Part shown: positions 34,215 to 42,792 of the stretch, in pieces
Layout of the letters: each line of letters opens with the position of its first letter
How positions within the stretch are numbered: position 1 is the first letter of the stretch
Source: an uncultured Opitutia bacterium
GTDB taxonomy: Bacteria; Verrucomicrobiota; Verrucomicrobiia; Opitutales; Opitutaceae
Length of the DNA: 64,000 bases
Assembly: GCA_903896015.1 (NCBI GenBank)
Contig: CAITWF010000016.1
Span: 85,392 to 149,391, forward strand
Direction: 5' to 3'
Position numbers and translations under genes: made by a program
Notes under the pieces: model-generated
Told to the model about the DNA's origin: nothing
Databases searched by the model: none
What the model saw: the letters and a program-made list of their open reading frames with translations, nothing else

Positions 34215-35852
34215 ATGAACACGCGTCTCCTCGCTCCCCTCATCTGCGCAATCCTCAGCAGCGTTCTTCGTGCGCAAACCCCCGGCGCACCTGCGGCGCC
34301 CGCCCCCGATCTCGCGAAGAATCCGACTCCTGTTGTCGCCGCGCTCAATCCGGTACTACCGACGATTTTTGTCGCCGGTGATTCGACGGCCGCGCGTGGC
34401 AAGGGTGAGACGCAACAAGGTTGGGGCGTGCCCTTCGCCGATTATTTTGATCCGGCGAAGGTGAACGTTGCCAACCGCGCCCGAGGCGGTCGCAGCAGCC
34501 GCACGTTCATCGACGAAGGATCATGGGACAAAATTTTGGCCGACGCGAAAGCGGGTGATATCATCCTGATCCAGTTCGGCCACAATGACAGCAGCCCGGT
34601 GAACGAGCCGGAATCCGTCCCGGTGTCGGCCCGCCGCTCACGGGGTTCAATCCCGGGCCTCGGCGACGAGTCACGCGAGATCGACAACATCGTCACCAAG
34701 CAGCACGAAATCGTGCACACGTTTGGCTGGTATATGAGGAAATACATCGCCGACGCGAAGGCGAAGGGCGCGCAGCCGATCGTGCTGTCCTGCACCGTGC
34801 GCAACATTTGGAAGGACGGCCATATCGAGCGCGGTCCCGGCCGCTACCGCGAGTGGGCCTATGATCTCGCGCGCGATGCCGCCGTGCCGTTCATCGATCT
34901 TTCGACGACGATGGTGGACAAGTTCGAAGCGCTAGGTGAAGAGAAAACCAAGGCGATCTACCAGCAGGACCACACGCACTTCAACGCGATCGGCGCCGAC
35001 CTGCATGCGGCGGGCGTCGTCGCAGGGTTGAAAGGGCTGCGGTTGAAGACATTTGATGAATTCCTTTCCGCAAAGGGCAACGCCGTCGGAGCCGACAAGA
35101 TGGCGTGGCTGCGCCTGCCCGTGCCGCGCGATCGAGCGCTGCCGACGCTTTTCCTAGTCGGAGATTCCACTGTGCGCAACGGCCGCGGCGACGGTCAGGA
35201 AAAAGGTGGCCAGTGGGGCTGGGGCGATTTTCTCGCGCCGTATTTCGACACGGATAAACTCAACGTCTGCAATCGCGCCGTCGGCGGGACGGGCGTGCAG
35301 ACCTACATGGTCGCCCATTGGGAAAGCGCGCTACGGCTGATGAAACCCGGCGACTTCGTGACGATCCAGTTTGGCCATAACGACAATCCGCCACGCGGCC
35401 CGCTGCCCGGCATCGGCGAGGAAACCGCCGAGCGTGAGAATTCGCGCACCAAGGAAAAGGAAACAGTGCACACGTGGGGCTGGTATCTTCGGAAATACAT
35501 TGCCGATGCGCGCGCGAAGGGCGCCACGCCCATCGTCTGCTCGCTCATCCCACGCAAGACGTGGGGCAAGGATGGGAAAATCTCGCGCAACAAGGACACG
35601 TTCGCCGGTTGGGCCGCACAGGTCGCCGCCAGCGAGAAGGTCGCGTTTGTCGATCTCAACGAGCTGATCGCCGCCCGCTATGATGCGCTCGGCCACGACG
35701 CCGTGATGAAACTTTTTCCCGACGTCACGCCCGACGAGCACACGCACACGAATCGTGCCGGCGCTGAATTTAATGCCGAGGTCGTTGCGACAGCCGTGCG
35801 CGCTCTGCCCGACAGTCCTGTCGTCCCCTATCTCCGATCCACGAAGTCCTGA
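34215..35852 (+). CDS. Secreted tandem rhamnogalacturonan-acetylesterase-like protein (two CE12-type SGNH domains)
   Basis: 545 residues with a signal peptide (MNTRLLAPLICAILSSVLRAQ) and two complete SGNH domains in one chain. Domain 1 (about 45-280) has VAGDSTAARG, QFGHNDSSP and DHTHFNAIGAD. Domain 2 (about 305-535) has LVGDSTVRNG, QFGHNDNPP and DEHTHTNRAGAEF. Both keep the Ser, Gly, Asn and His of the SGNH fold, so both could be active. RGAE-type CE12 esterases remove acetyl from galacturonic acid in rhamnogalacturonan I. It lies 13 bp after the first fucosidase and 20 bp before the beta-lactamase-fold gene. Confidence 0.88.
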   Translation: MNTRLLAPLICAILSSVLRAQTPGAPAAPAPDLAKNPTPVVAALNPVLPTIFVAGDSTAARGKGETQQGWGVPFADYFDPAKVNVANRARGGRSSRTFIDEGSWDKILADAKAGDIILIQFGHNDSSPVNEPESVPVSARRSRGSIPGLGDESREIDNIVTKQHEIVHTFGWYMRKYIADAKAKGAQPIVLSCTVRNIWKDGHIERGPGRYREWAYDLARDAAVPFIDLSTTMVDKFEALGEEKTKAIYQQDHTHFNAIGADLHAAGVVAGLKGLRLKTFDEFLSAKGNAVGADKMAWLRLPVPRDRALPTLFLVGDSTVRNGRGDGQEKGGQWGWGDFLAPYFDTDKLNVCNRAVGGTGVQTYMVAHWESALRLMKPGDFVTIQFGHNDNPPRGPLPGIGEETAERENSRTKEKETVHTWGWYLRKYIADARAKGATPIVCSLIPRKTWGKDGKISRNKDTFAGWAAQVAASEKVAFVDLNELIAARYDALGHDAVMKLFPDVTPDEHTHTNRAGAEFNAEVVATAVRALPDSPVVPYLRSTKS

Positions 35853-35872
35853 GCCGCTCGCCGGCCGCTTGC

Positions 35873-37087
35873 ATGAACCGTCATCTTCTCGCGCTCGGCT
35901 TCACCGCCCTCGCCGTCTCCCGCGCGCTCGCACAGGACAAATTTTCCGGCGTGCCGGCAGCCGAGCAGGCGTTCGTTACCAATGGTGAGATTTCCGGCGC
36001 AGTCATGCTGCTTGCCGACCGCGAGCACATTATGCACTTGTCCGCGATCGGCGTCAGCGATCTGGCCACTCAACGGCCGATGCAGACGGAAGATATCTTC
36101 TGGATCGCGTCGATGACGAAGCCGATTACCGCCGTCGGACTCGGCGTGCTGGTCGATGACCGCAAGGTCTCTTTCGACGATCCCGTCGAAAAATTCCTAC
36201 CGGAATTTCATGCGCCATGGGTGATCCAGGAAAGCACCGCGGACCGGCGCGTCCTCGTGAAAGCCGCCCGACCGATCACGCTGCGCGATCTGCTCACGCA
36301 CACCAGCGGCCTCGGCGAATATCCAGCGACCGCTCCGCACTGGACAGTGTCGGAGTTCGCCAAGGTCGTCGCCCGTGAACCGTTGCGATTTCAGCCCGGC
36401 ACCCGCTGGGCCTACTCGACAGCCGGGATCGATGTGATCGGGCGCGTCATCGAAGTGGTCAGCGGCGAAAGTTTCGCCGCGTTTCTCCAACAGCGAATTT
36501 TCGATCCGCTCGGCATGAATGACACCACTTTCTGGCTCAATGCCGAACAGGAAAAGCGCTTCGCCCACAACTACCGTCCCGACTCGGCCGGTAAACTCGT
36601 CGAGACGCCCATCGCCTACCTGTATGGTGGCACGACCAGCGATCGCGCGCGGCCCGCGCTCGGGGGCGCCGGACTCTTCTCCACCGCCGCGGATGTCGCG
36701 AAATTTTATCAGGCCATGCTCAACCACGGTAAAGCCGCCGGCCATCGCGTGATCTCCGCCGCGACGCTGGCCGAAATGACGCGCAAGCAAACCGGCGACC
36801 TGAAGGCGCGCGCCGGCATGCCGTGGGGCCTCGGCTTCTGTGTCGTCGAGGAACCGGGCGCGATGGAGGCCAACGCCTATTTGTCGCCTGGCACGTTTGG
36901 ACACGGCGGCGCACACGGCACGCAAAGCTGGGCCGACCCCGCGCACGGGCTCGTCTACGTTTTCATGATTCAACGCGCCGGTTTTCGCGGCAACCCCGAC
37001 AACTCCGATCCGCGTCGCGCTTATCAAGACGCGATCGGCGCCGCGCTAAAGATTCCCGCCGCGCCAAATACTTCCCCACCCCCATGA
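35873..37087 (+). CDS. Beta-lactamase-fold serine hydrolase (class C-related esterase)
   Basis: 404 residues with a signal peptide (MNRHLLALGFTALAVSRALAQ). The SxxK nucleophile motif is SMTKPITAVG, the Tyr motif is YSTAGIDVIG in place of YxN, and LRDLLTHTSGLG is the characteristic helix of penicillin-binding-protein-related esterases. A late HGGAHGTQSW takes the place of the KTG strand. Such proteins are often esterases or peptidases rather than antibiotic-resistance enzymes; within this gene run an ester-cleaving role is more likely. Its stop overlaps the next start (ATGA, 37084). Confidence 0.85.
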   Translation: MNRHLLALGFTALAVSRALAQDKFSGVPAAEQAFVTNGEISGAVMLLADREHIMHLSAIGVSDLATQRPMQTEDIFWIASMTKPITAVGLGVLVDDRKVSFDDPVEKFLPEFHAPWVIQESTADRRVLVKAARPITLRDLLTHTSGLGEYPATAPHWTVSEFAKVVAREPLRFQPGTRWAYSTAGIDVIGRVIEVVSGESFAAFLQQRIFDPLGMNDTTFWLNAEQEKRFAHNYRPDSAGKLVETPIAYLYGGTTSDRARPALGGAGLFSTAADVAKFYQAMLNHGKAAGHRVISAATLAEMTRKQTGDLKARAGMPWGLGFCVVEEPGAMEANAYLSPGTFGHGGAHGTQSWADPAHGLVYVFMIQRAGFRGNPDNSDPRRAYQDAIGAALKIPAAPNTSPPP

Positions 37088-38616
37088 GCAACAAATACCC
37101 TTTTGCCGCACTCCTCCTTGCGACGCCACTCGTCGCTGCGGTCCAACTCGCGAGCCCGTTCACCAGCCACATGGTGTTGCAGCGAGAGATGAAGGTCCCC
37201 GTCTGGGGCACGGCCGAAGCCGGCGAAAAGGTCACCGTCGAATTCGCCGGCCAGAAAAAATCCGCAAGCGCCGGGGCCGACGGAAGATGGCGCATCGATC
37301 TCGCCCCGCTCACCGCGTCCGCCGAAAGTCGCGCGCTACTCGTAACTGGATCGAAAACCGCAGCGCCGCTGGAACTCGACGACGTGCTCGTCGGTGAAGT
37401 CTGGGTCGGCTCCGGGCAGTCGAACATGGATTTCAGCGTTTCGGTGAAGGTAAAATATTTCGCCGGCATCACCAACGAGGAACAGGAAATCGCCACCGCA
37501 AATTATCCGCTGATCCGGATGTTTACCGGCGGGGCATCGAAAACCTACGAGCCGCAGGCGCGCGTCGCCGGCGAGTGGAAAGTGTGCAGCCCGGCGACGG
37601 TGCCGGCGTTCTCCGCCGTCGGCTATATTTTCGCACGCGATCTCCAAAAAGAGATCAAAGTGCCGGTCGGCATCGTCACGCTCGCTTTCGGCGCGAGCAC
37701 GGCCGAAGCGTGGATTCGCCGCGAGGCGATGATCGCCGACCCCAAGCTGAAGCCGCTGGTCGAGGGCTTCGATGCCAAGGTGAAGGCGTACGTGCCGCCC
37801 ACTGCCGACGAGGAAAAGCAATGGCAGGAAACCGTCGCCAAGGCCAAAGCCGACGGCAAGCGCGCCCCGCGCCGGGGGAAAAGCGATCCCGTGCAGGATC
37901 AGCACAACGCGACCGTGCTCTTCAATGGTATGGTCGCGCCCGTCATCCCCTTCGCGATTCGCGGTGTGATCTGGTATCAGGGCGAATCGATCGTGGGCGG
38001 CGACGCCGGTCGCCTGCTTTACCCCCACGCGCAGGCTACGCTCATCAAGGATTGGCGCACGCTGTGGGAGCAGGGCGATTTCCCTTTCTACATCGTGCAA
38101 CTCGCCGGTCAGTATGCGGCGAGCAACAGTCCCGAAGTGCGCGAGGCGCAGGCCACGGTGCTCGGGTTGAAAAACACCGGCATGGCGGTCACCACCGATA
38201 TCGGTGAGGCCAAGAACGTCCACCCGCACAATAAACAGGACGTCGGCGATCGCCTCGCGCGCATCGCACGGGCGAATGTCTACGGCGAGAAGCTCGAATT
38301 TTCCGGCCCGCAGTTTTCCGCGATGAAGATCGAACGCAGCTCCATTCGCGTGAGCTTCTCGCACCTCGGTGGAGGCCTCGTCGCGAAAGGGGGCGGCCCG
38401 CTCAAGTGGTTCGAAGTCGCAGGCGCGGACGGCAAATACGTCTCCGCAGACGCGACCATCGACGGTGACACGGTCGTCGTGCGCAACGTCTCCGTCGCCG
38501 CGCCCGTTGCGGTCCGTTACGCGTGGGTCAACTTTCCCGACGGCTGCAATCTCTTCAATGCCGCCGGTCTCCCCGGCGCACAATTCCGCAGCGACGCCCC
38601 GAAGTTGGAGCTTTAG
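37084..38616 (+). CDS. Secreted sialate O-acetylesterase-like (SASA) carbohydrate esterase
   Basis: 510 residues starting at ATG 37084 inside the previous stop codon. The signal peptide is short (SNKYPFAALLLATPLVAA). The SASA-type esterase elements are VGSGQSNMDFS (nucleophile Ser), VIWYQGESIVGG and NVHPHNKQDVGDRLA (catalytic His). An N-terminal beta-sandwich (residues about 20-110, HMVLQREMKVPVWGTAEAGE) and a C-terminal beta-domain flank the catalytic part, as in the family. In plant-glycan clusters such enzymes deacetylate pectin or xylan rather than sialic acid; sialidases are absent here. Confidence 0.9.
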   Translation: MSNKYPFAALLLATPLVAAVQLASPFTSHMVLQREMKVPVWGTAEAGEKVTVEFAGQKKSASAGADGRWRIDLAPLTASAESRALLVTGSKTAAPLELDDVLVGEVWVGSGQSNMDFSVSVKVKYFAGITNEEQEIATANYPLIRMFTGGASKTYEPQARVAGEWKVCSPATVPAFSAVGYIFARDLQKEIKVPVGIVTLAFGASTAEAWIRREAMIADPKLKPLVEGFDAKVKAYVPPTADEEKQWQETVAKAKADGKRAPRRGKSDPVQDQHNATVLFNGMVAPVIPFAIRGVIWYQGESIVGGDAGRLLYPHAQATLIKDWRTLWEQGDFPFYIVQLAGQYAASNSPEVREAQATVLGLKNTGMAVTTDIGEAKNVHPHNKQDVGDRLARIARANVYGEKLEFSGPQFSAMKIERSSIRVSFSHLGGGLVAKGGGPLKWFEVAGADGKYVSADATIDGDTVVVRNVSVAAPVAVRYAWVNFPDGCNLFNAAGLPGAQFRSDAPKLEL

Positions 38617-38622
38617 TTCGCG

Positions 38623-39594
38623 ATGAAGCTTTACCCGCGCTTTTTCGTTTTCGTCGGATTGCTCGTCACCACTGCGCTCCGCGCCCATGAGACTCCGCCC
38701 GTTCCCTCCGCTGCAGCCACGCCCATCCGCGTGCTCATCGTCGATGGGTTCAGCAACCACAACTGGCCGCTCAACACGGCGCTCATCCGCGGCATCATCG
38801 AGCCAAAAAAAATATTCGAAGTCTCCGTCTCAACCTCGCCGCCGCAGGCAGATTCGCCCGGTTGGGACACATGGCGGCCGAAGTTTTCGGATTACGATGT
38901 CGTGATCCAAACCTGCAACGACATCAACGGCGGTCCCTCGTGGCCGCGCGAAGTGCAGGTCGCGTTCGAGGAGTTCGTAGGGCAGGGCGGCGGCGTTTAC
39001 GTCTGGCACTCGGGCAACAATGCGTTTCCGGCTTGGGCCGCCTACAACGACATGATCGGTCTTGGATGGCGGAAAAAAGATTTCGGCGTCGCGATTTCGA
39101 TCGATGAGAAGGAGCAACTCGTGCGCATCCCGGCCGGCGAGGGTCGCGATACGGGTCACGGCTCGCGCGTCGAGACCGTGGTGAAGCGGCTCGGCGAGCA
39201 CCCGATTCACGCGGGACTGCCGCGCGCGTGGCTCACGCCCGACATCGAAGTATACTATTATGCGCGCGGCCCCGCGAAAAGCCTCGAAGTGTTGTCCTAC
39301 GGCTTCGATCCGCGGACGCAGATGAACTGGCCGCTCGAGTGGACTGTCGCCTACGGCAAAGGGCGCGTCTACACCTCAACGTTTGGCCATGTGTGGAAAG
39401 ACGATACGCAGCCCGCGCGCATGCGCTGCGCCGGCGTGCAGACCGTCGTCGTGCGCGCGCTGGAGTGGCTCGCGCACCGTCAAATTACCACGCCCGTGCC
39501 CGCCGATTTTCCGACTGCGACGGCCATTTCCGTGCGCGGCGAAATTGCCCTGCCCAACCACGCCGGCGCTACCGCCCGCCCGCCCGCCCCGTGA
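38623..39594 (+). CDS. Secreted ThuA-domain protein
   Basis: 323 residues with a signal peptide (MKLYPRFFVFVGLLVTTALRAHE). The ThuA fold, a glutamine-amidotransferase-like fold, is shown by VLIVDGFSNHNWPLNTALIRG, FSDYDVVIQTCND, FVGQGGGVYVWHSGNNAF and GKGRVYTSTFGHVW. ThuA was named from trehalose utilisation, but in Planctomycetes and Verrucomicrobia the domain is common in exported proteins of sugar catabolism, with no proven reaction for most. Its TGA overlaps the GTG start of the next fucosidase. Confidence 0.88.
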   Translation: MKLYPRFFVFVGLLVTTALRAHETPPVPSAAATPIRVLIVDGFSNHNWPLNTALIRGIIEPKKIFEVSVSTSPPQADSPGWDTWRPKFSDYDVVIQTCNDINGGPSWPREVQVAFEEFVGQGGGVYVWHSGNNAFPAWAAYNDMIGLGWRKKDFGVAISIDEKEQLVRIPAGEGRDTGHGSRVETVVKRLGEHPIHAGLPRAWLTPDIEVYYYARGPAKSLEVLSYGFDPRTQMNWPLEWTVAYGKGRVYTSTFGHVWKDDTQPARMRCAGVQTVVVRALEWLAHRQITTPVPADFPTATAISVRGEIALPNHAGATARPPAP

Positions 39595-41042
39595 AAGCAC
39601 TCCGTCTCGTCCTCGTCATGCTGGCCGCGCTGCCGGCGCTGGTTGCCGCGGCCACGCCAGCCATCCCCATGGCGCCGCCCGCGGCCGGACTGCCGGCCCT
39701 TCCCGCTGTCGTCCGCAACGAAGCCCAAGAGCAACAGGACGCGCGCCTGCGATGGTTTCGCGAGGCGCGCTTCGGGATGTTCATCCACTGGGGCGTTTAC
39801 GCCGTGCCCGCCGGCACTTGGAAGGATCGCCACGGCGGGGAATGGATCATGAATCAGGCGAAGATTCCCGTCGCCGAGTATCGGGCGCTCGCGGCGCAGT
39901 TCACCGCGGCGCGGTACGATCCCGACGCGTGGGCGCAGCTCGCGGCGGACGCCGGCATGAAATACGTCGTGATCACCGCGAAACACCACGACGGATTCGC
40001 GCTGTTCGACTCCGCGTATTCCGATTGGAACGCCGTGAAAGCCTCCGGCGCGAAACGCGATCTCATCGCACCGCTCGCCGCCGCCGTCCGCTCGAAGGGC
40101 CTGAAGTTCGGCACCTACTATTCGCAATCGCAGGACTGGACCAATCTCGGCGGCAGCAAGGGTCGCGATCAGCCGTGGGACGAGGCGCAAAAAGAGGGCG
40201 ATTTCGACACTTACTTAAAATGCATTGCCTTGCCGCAAGCACGCGAGCTCGTGGAAAAATTTCACCCCGACATCCTCTGGTGGGACACGGAGTATTCGAT
40301 GACGCCGGAACGGGCGCGACCGTTTTTCGACCTCGTCGTCGCTCACTCGAATCTCATCCACAACAGCCGACTTGGCGGTGGCGTGCTGGGCGACTTCCGC
40401 ACCTCCGAACAACGCATTCCCGCCAGCGCGATGCTCGGCCGCGCCCTCGAGGTCAACATGACCATCAACAGCTCGTGGGGCTACCGTGCCGACGACCTGA
40501 ATTGGAAATCCGCGCAGCAGCTGATCCGCAACCTCTCCGACATCGCAAGCAAAGACGGCAACTATCTTCTCAACATCGGCCCAACCGCCGACGGCATCAT
40601 CCCGCAGCCCGAGGTCGACCGACTCCTAGCGATCGGCCGCTGGCTGAAGACCAACGGCGACGCGATCTACGCGACGCGCGGGAGCGTCTATCCGCAGCCG
40701 CGTACGTGGGGCCGCACCACGCAGAAGGCGCGGCCAGCCGGCGGCACGACGCTGTTCCTCCACGTGTGGGACTGGCCCGCCGACGGAAAACTTCTCCTGC
40801 CCAACATTACCCAGGCGCCCCGCTCGGGCCGCGTGCTCGCGAGCGGCGACACCGTGACTGCGGGCGCCACCGCCGCTGGCATCGTCGTGAATCTCCCCGG
40901 CGCCGCACCCGATCCGGATGTGTCGGTCGTGGCGCTGGAGTTTTCCGGGCCGGTGGAGGTCGTAAACGCCGCCGCCCTGCCGACCGACACCGGCGCGTCC
41001 GGCACGCTCGCCGATCCGAGTAAATCACCGCCAGCCCACTAA
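39591..41042 (+). CDS. Secreted GH29 alpha-L-fucosidase, subtype B (first copy)
   Basis: 483 residues starting at GTG 39591 (GTGA overlap). Signal peptide: KALRLVLVMLAALPALVAAA. The GH29 barrel shows RFGMFIHWGVYAVPAG, VVITAKHHDGFALFDS, TYYSQSQDWTN and the nucleophile strand PDILWWDTEYS with Asp232. NYLLNIGPTADGIIPQPE is the conserved late segment. The C-terminal domain ends with a beta-sandwich (VSVVALEFSGPVEV). It closely matches the GH29 at 42793-44295, including WDTEY, ERARPFFD and NSRLGGGVLGD-type segments, and differs from the subtype-A pair. Confidence 0.93.
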   Translation: MKALRLVLVMLAALPALVAAATPAIPMAPPAAGLPALPAVVRNEAQEQQDARLRWFREARFGMFIHWGVYAVPAGTWKDRHGGEWIMNQAKIPVAEYRALAAQFTAARYDPDAWAQLAADAGMKYVVITAKHHDGFALFDSAYSDWNAVKASGAKRDLIAPLAAAVRSKGLKFGTYYSQSQDWTNLGGSKGRDQPWDEAQKEGDFDTYLKCIALPQARELVEKFHPDILWWDTEYSMTPERARPFFDLVVAHSNLIHNSRLGGGVLGDFRTSEQRIPASAMLGRALEVNMTINSSWGYRADDLNWKSAQQLIRNLSDIASKDGNYLLNIGPTADGIIPQPEVDRLLAIGRWLKTNGDAIYATRGSVYPQPRTWGRTTQKARPAGGTTLFLHVWDWPADGKLLLPNITQAPRSGRVLASGDTVTAGATAAGIVVNLPGAAPDPDVSVVALEFSGPVEVVNAAALPTDTGASGTLADPSKSPPAH

Positions 41043-41068
41043 CGCTCGACGCGGGCGCGACCCCTCTG

Positions 41069-42784
41069 ATGCAAACCTCCGTTCGTCTCCTTGCACTGGC
41101 CACTGGTCTCTGGTTGCTGGCCACCGGCGGCATGACGGGGCAACCCGCTTTCCCCGTCGCACAGTCGGCCGCTCCCGGCGCCGCCGAAGAGCCCGCGGTC
41201 GCCGGACCGGTCGCCGCCCCCAAGGCCGGCTCGCGCCCGCCCCGCGACACGCCCGAAATGGTCAGCGCCGCGCTCAAGGACATTCCGCTTCCGCCCCCGG
41301 GCCCGTTCGGAGAATCATGGGAAGCGATCGAAGAAAACTACCGCGACCCCACGTGGTTTCGCGACGGCAAATTCGGCATCATGATGCACTGGGGCATCTA
41401 CTCCGTGCCGGCGCACGGCAGCGAGTGGTATGTCCGCTACATGTATGGCGGCAACGTGCTCGCGGGCGACGGCGGCGGCAACGCCGCGATCGTTAAGTGG
41501 CACACGGAACACTTCGGACCGCCGACGAAATTCGGCTACAAGGATTTTCTCCCGCTGTTCACCGCCGCGAAGTGGGATCCCGATGCGTGGGCCGCGCTCT
41601 TCAAGAAGGCCGGCGCCAAATACGTGCTCGCCCCCGGTGAGCATCACGACGGGTTTTCCAACTGGGACAGTGCGATCAATCCCTACAACGCGAAAAATTA
41701 CGGGCCGCACCACGACCTCGACGGCGAACTGATTCAGGCGATTGAAAAAGTCGGGCTCAAGACCGGCATCTCCGATCATTCGAGCTTCCACTTCGTCTTC
41801 ATCCCGGCGCTGCCCGGCAGCGACCAATACGACCCAAAGTGGGCCGCGTTCTACAGCGTCGCCGACCGGAGCGAAGCGGCCCGCATCAAATTTATGCACG
41901 ACTGGGTGGCGAAGCGGATCGAGACGATCGAAAAATACCGGCCCGACATGCTGTGGTTCGATATGAACACCGACCACGCCTGGGACCCGCTGAAGATTCG
42001 TGTCGCCGCCTACTACTTCAACCGCGCCCGGCAGTGGGGCAAGGAGGTGGGCATCAGCGCCAAGCAGGCCGCTTGGGTCAGCGGACAAATCATGGACTAC
42101 GAGCGCGAGGGCCGCGCGCCCATGGAACTCACCGAGTGGGTCTGGCAGCCCGACGATCCGATCACGAACAAGTTCGGCTACGTCGAGGAGCAAAAGCCCT
42201 ACCCCGCCGATCAGTTCGTCTGGAAGATCATCGAGAACGTGAGCAAGAACGGCAACCTCCTACTCAATATCTCACCGCGCGCCGACGGCACCATCCCCCA
42301 GGAACAGCAGGACGTGTTGCTCGCGATCGGCCGCTGGCTCGACGTGAACGGCGAGGCAATCTACTCGACTCGCCCATGGATCAAATATGGGGAGGGCCCC
42401 GCGGCGGAGGCCGCAGCGGACGCGATGATCGCCGCGCGCGCAAAAGGCTTCGCCGGCCGGCTCAACGGCCAGAATCAAGGCAGCACCGCCGTCGCTGGCG
42501 GTGGTCTGCCGCGGAAGGGCTACACCCCACAGGATATCCGTTTCACCCGGCATGGCGATACGCTCTATGCGACCGTGATGAGTTGGCCAGAGAACGAAGC
42601 GGTCATCGCCTCGCTCGCCACCGGCAAGGCCCCAGAGGGAAAAATCCAACGGGTCGAGCTGCTCGGCCACGCCCGCCCACTCCCGTTCACGCAGGACGCC
42701 GCCGGATTGCACGTGAAATTTCCCACCGAGAAGCCGTGCGACTACGCCTACGCGCTCAAAATCACCGGTCTCAGCCTGAAATAA
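41069..42784 (+). CDS. Secreted GH29 alpha-L-fucosidase, subtype A (second copy)
   Basis: 571 residues with a signal peptide and a low-complexity Ala/Pro-rich linker (residues about 25-70). The barrel includes RDGKFGIMMHWGIYSVPAHG, EHFGPPTKFGYKDFLPLF, APGEHHDGFSNWDS, and the nucleophile strand PDMLWFDMNTD with Asp298. NGNLLLNISPRADGTIPQEQQ is the conserved late segment. Compared with the first subtype-A copy it carries an extra Ala/Gly-rich loop at residues about 450-485. Close ties to the 32588 gene suggest an old duplication. Nine bases separate its stop from the next start. Confidence 0.92.
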   Translation: MQTSVRLLALATGLWLLATGGMTGQPAFPVAQSAAPGAAEEPAVAGPVAAPKAGSRPPRDTPEMVSAALKDIPLPPPGPFGESWEAIEENYRDPTWFRDGKFGIMMHWGIYSVPAHGSEWYVRYMYGGNVLAGDGGGNAAIVKWHTEHFGPPTKFGYKDFLPLFTAAKWDPDAWAALFKKAGAKYVLAPGEHHDGFSNWDSAINPYNAKNYGPHHDLDGELIQAIEKVGLKTGISDHSSFHFVFIPALPGSDQYDPKWAAFYSVADRSEAARIKFMHDWVAKRIETIEKYRPDMLWFDMNTDHAWDPLKIRVAAYYFNRARQWGKEVGISAKQAAWVSGQIMDYEREGRAPMELTEWVWQPDDPITNKFGYVEEQKPYPADQFVWKIIENVSKNGNLLLNISPRADGTIPQEQQDVLLAIGRWLDVNGEAIYSTRPWIKYGEGPAAEAAADAMIAARAKGFAGRLNGQNQGSTAVAGGGLPRKGYTPQDIRFTRHGDTLYATVMSWPENEAVIASLATGKAPEGKIQRVELLGHARPLPFTQDAAGLHVKFPTEKPCDYAYALKITGLSLK

Positions 42785-42792
42785 TCCGCCCG

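Noticed and set aside
35873..37087. Antibiotic-resistance beta-lactamase
   Set aside because: The SxxK fold is shared with many esterases; the YxN and KTG motifs are not canonical, and the context is polysaccharide degradation.
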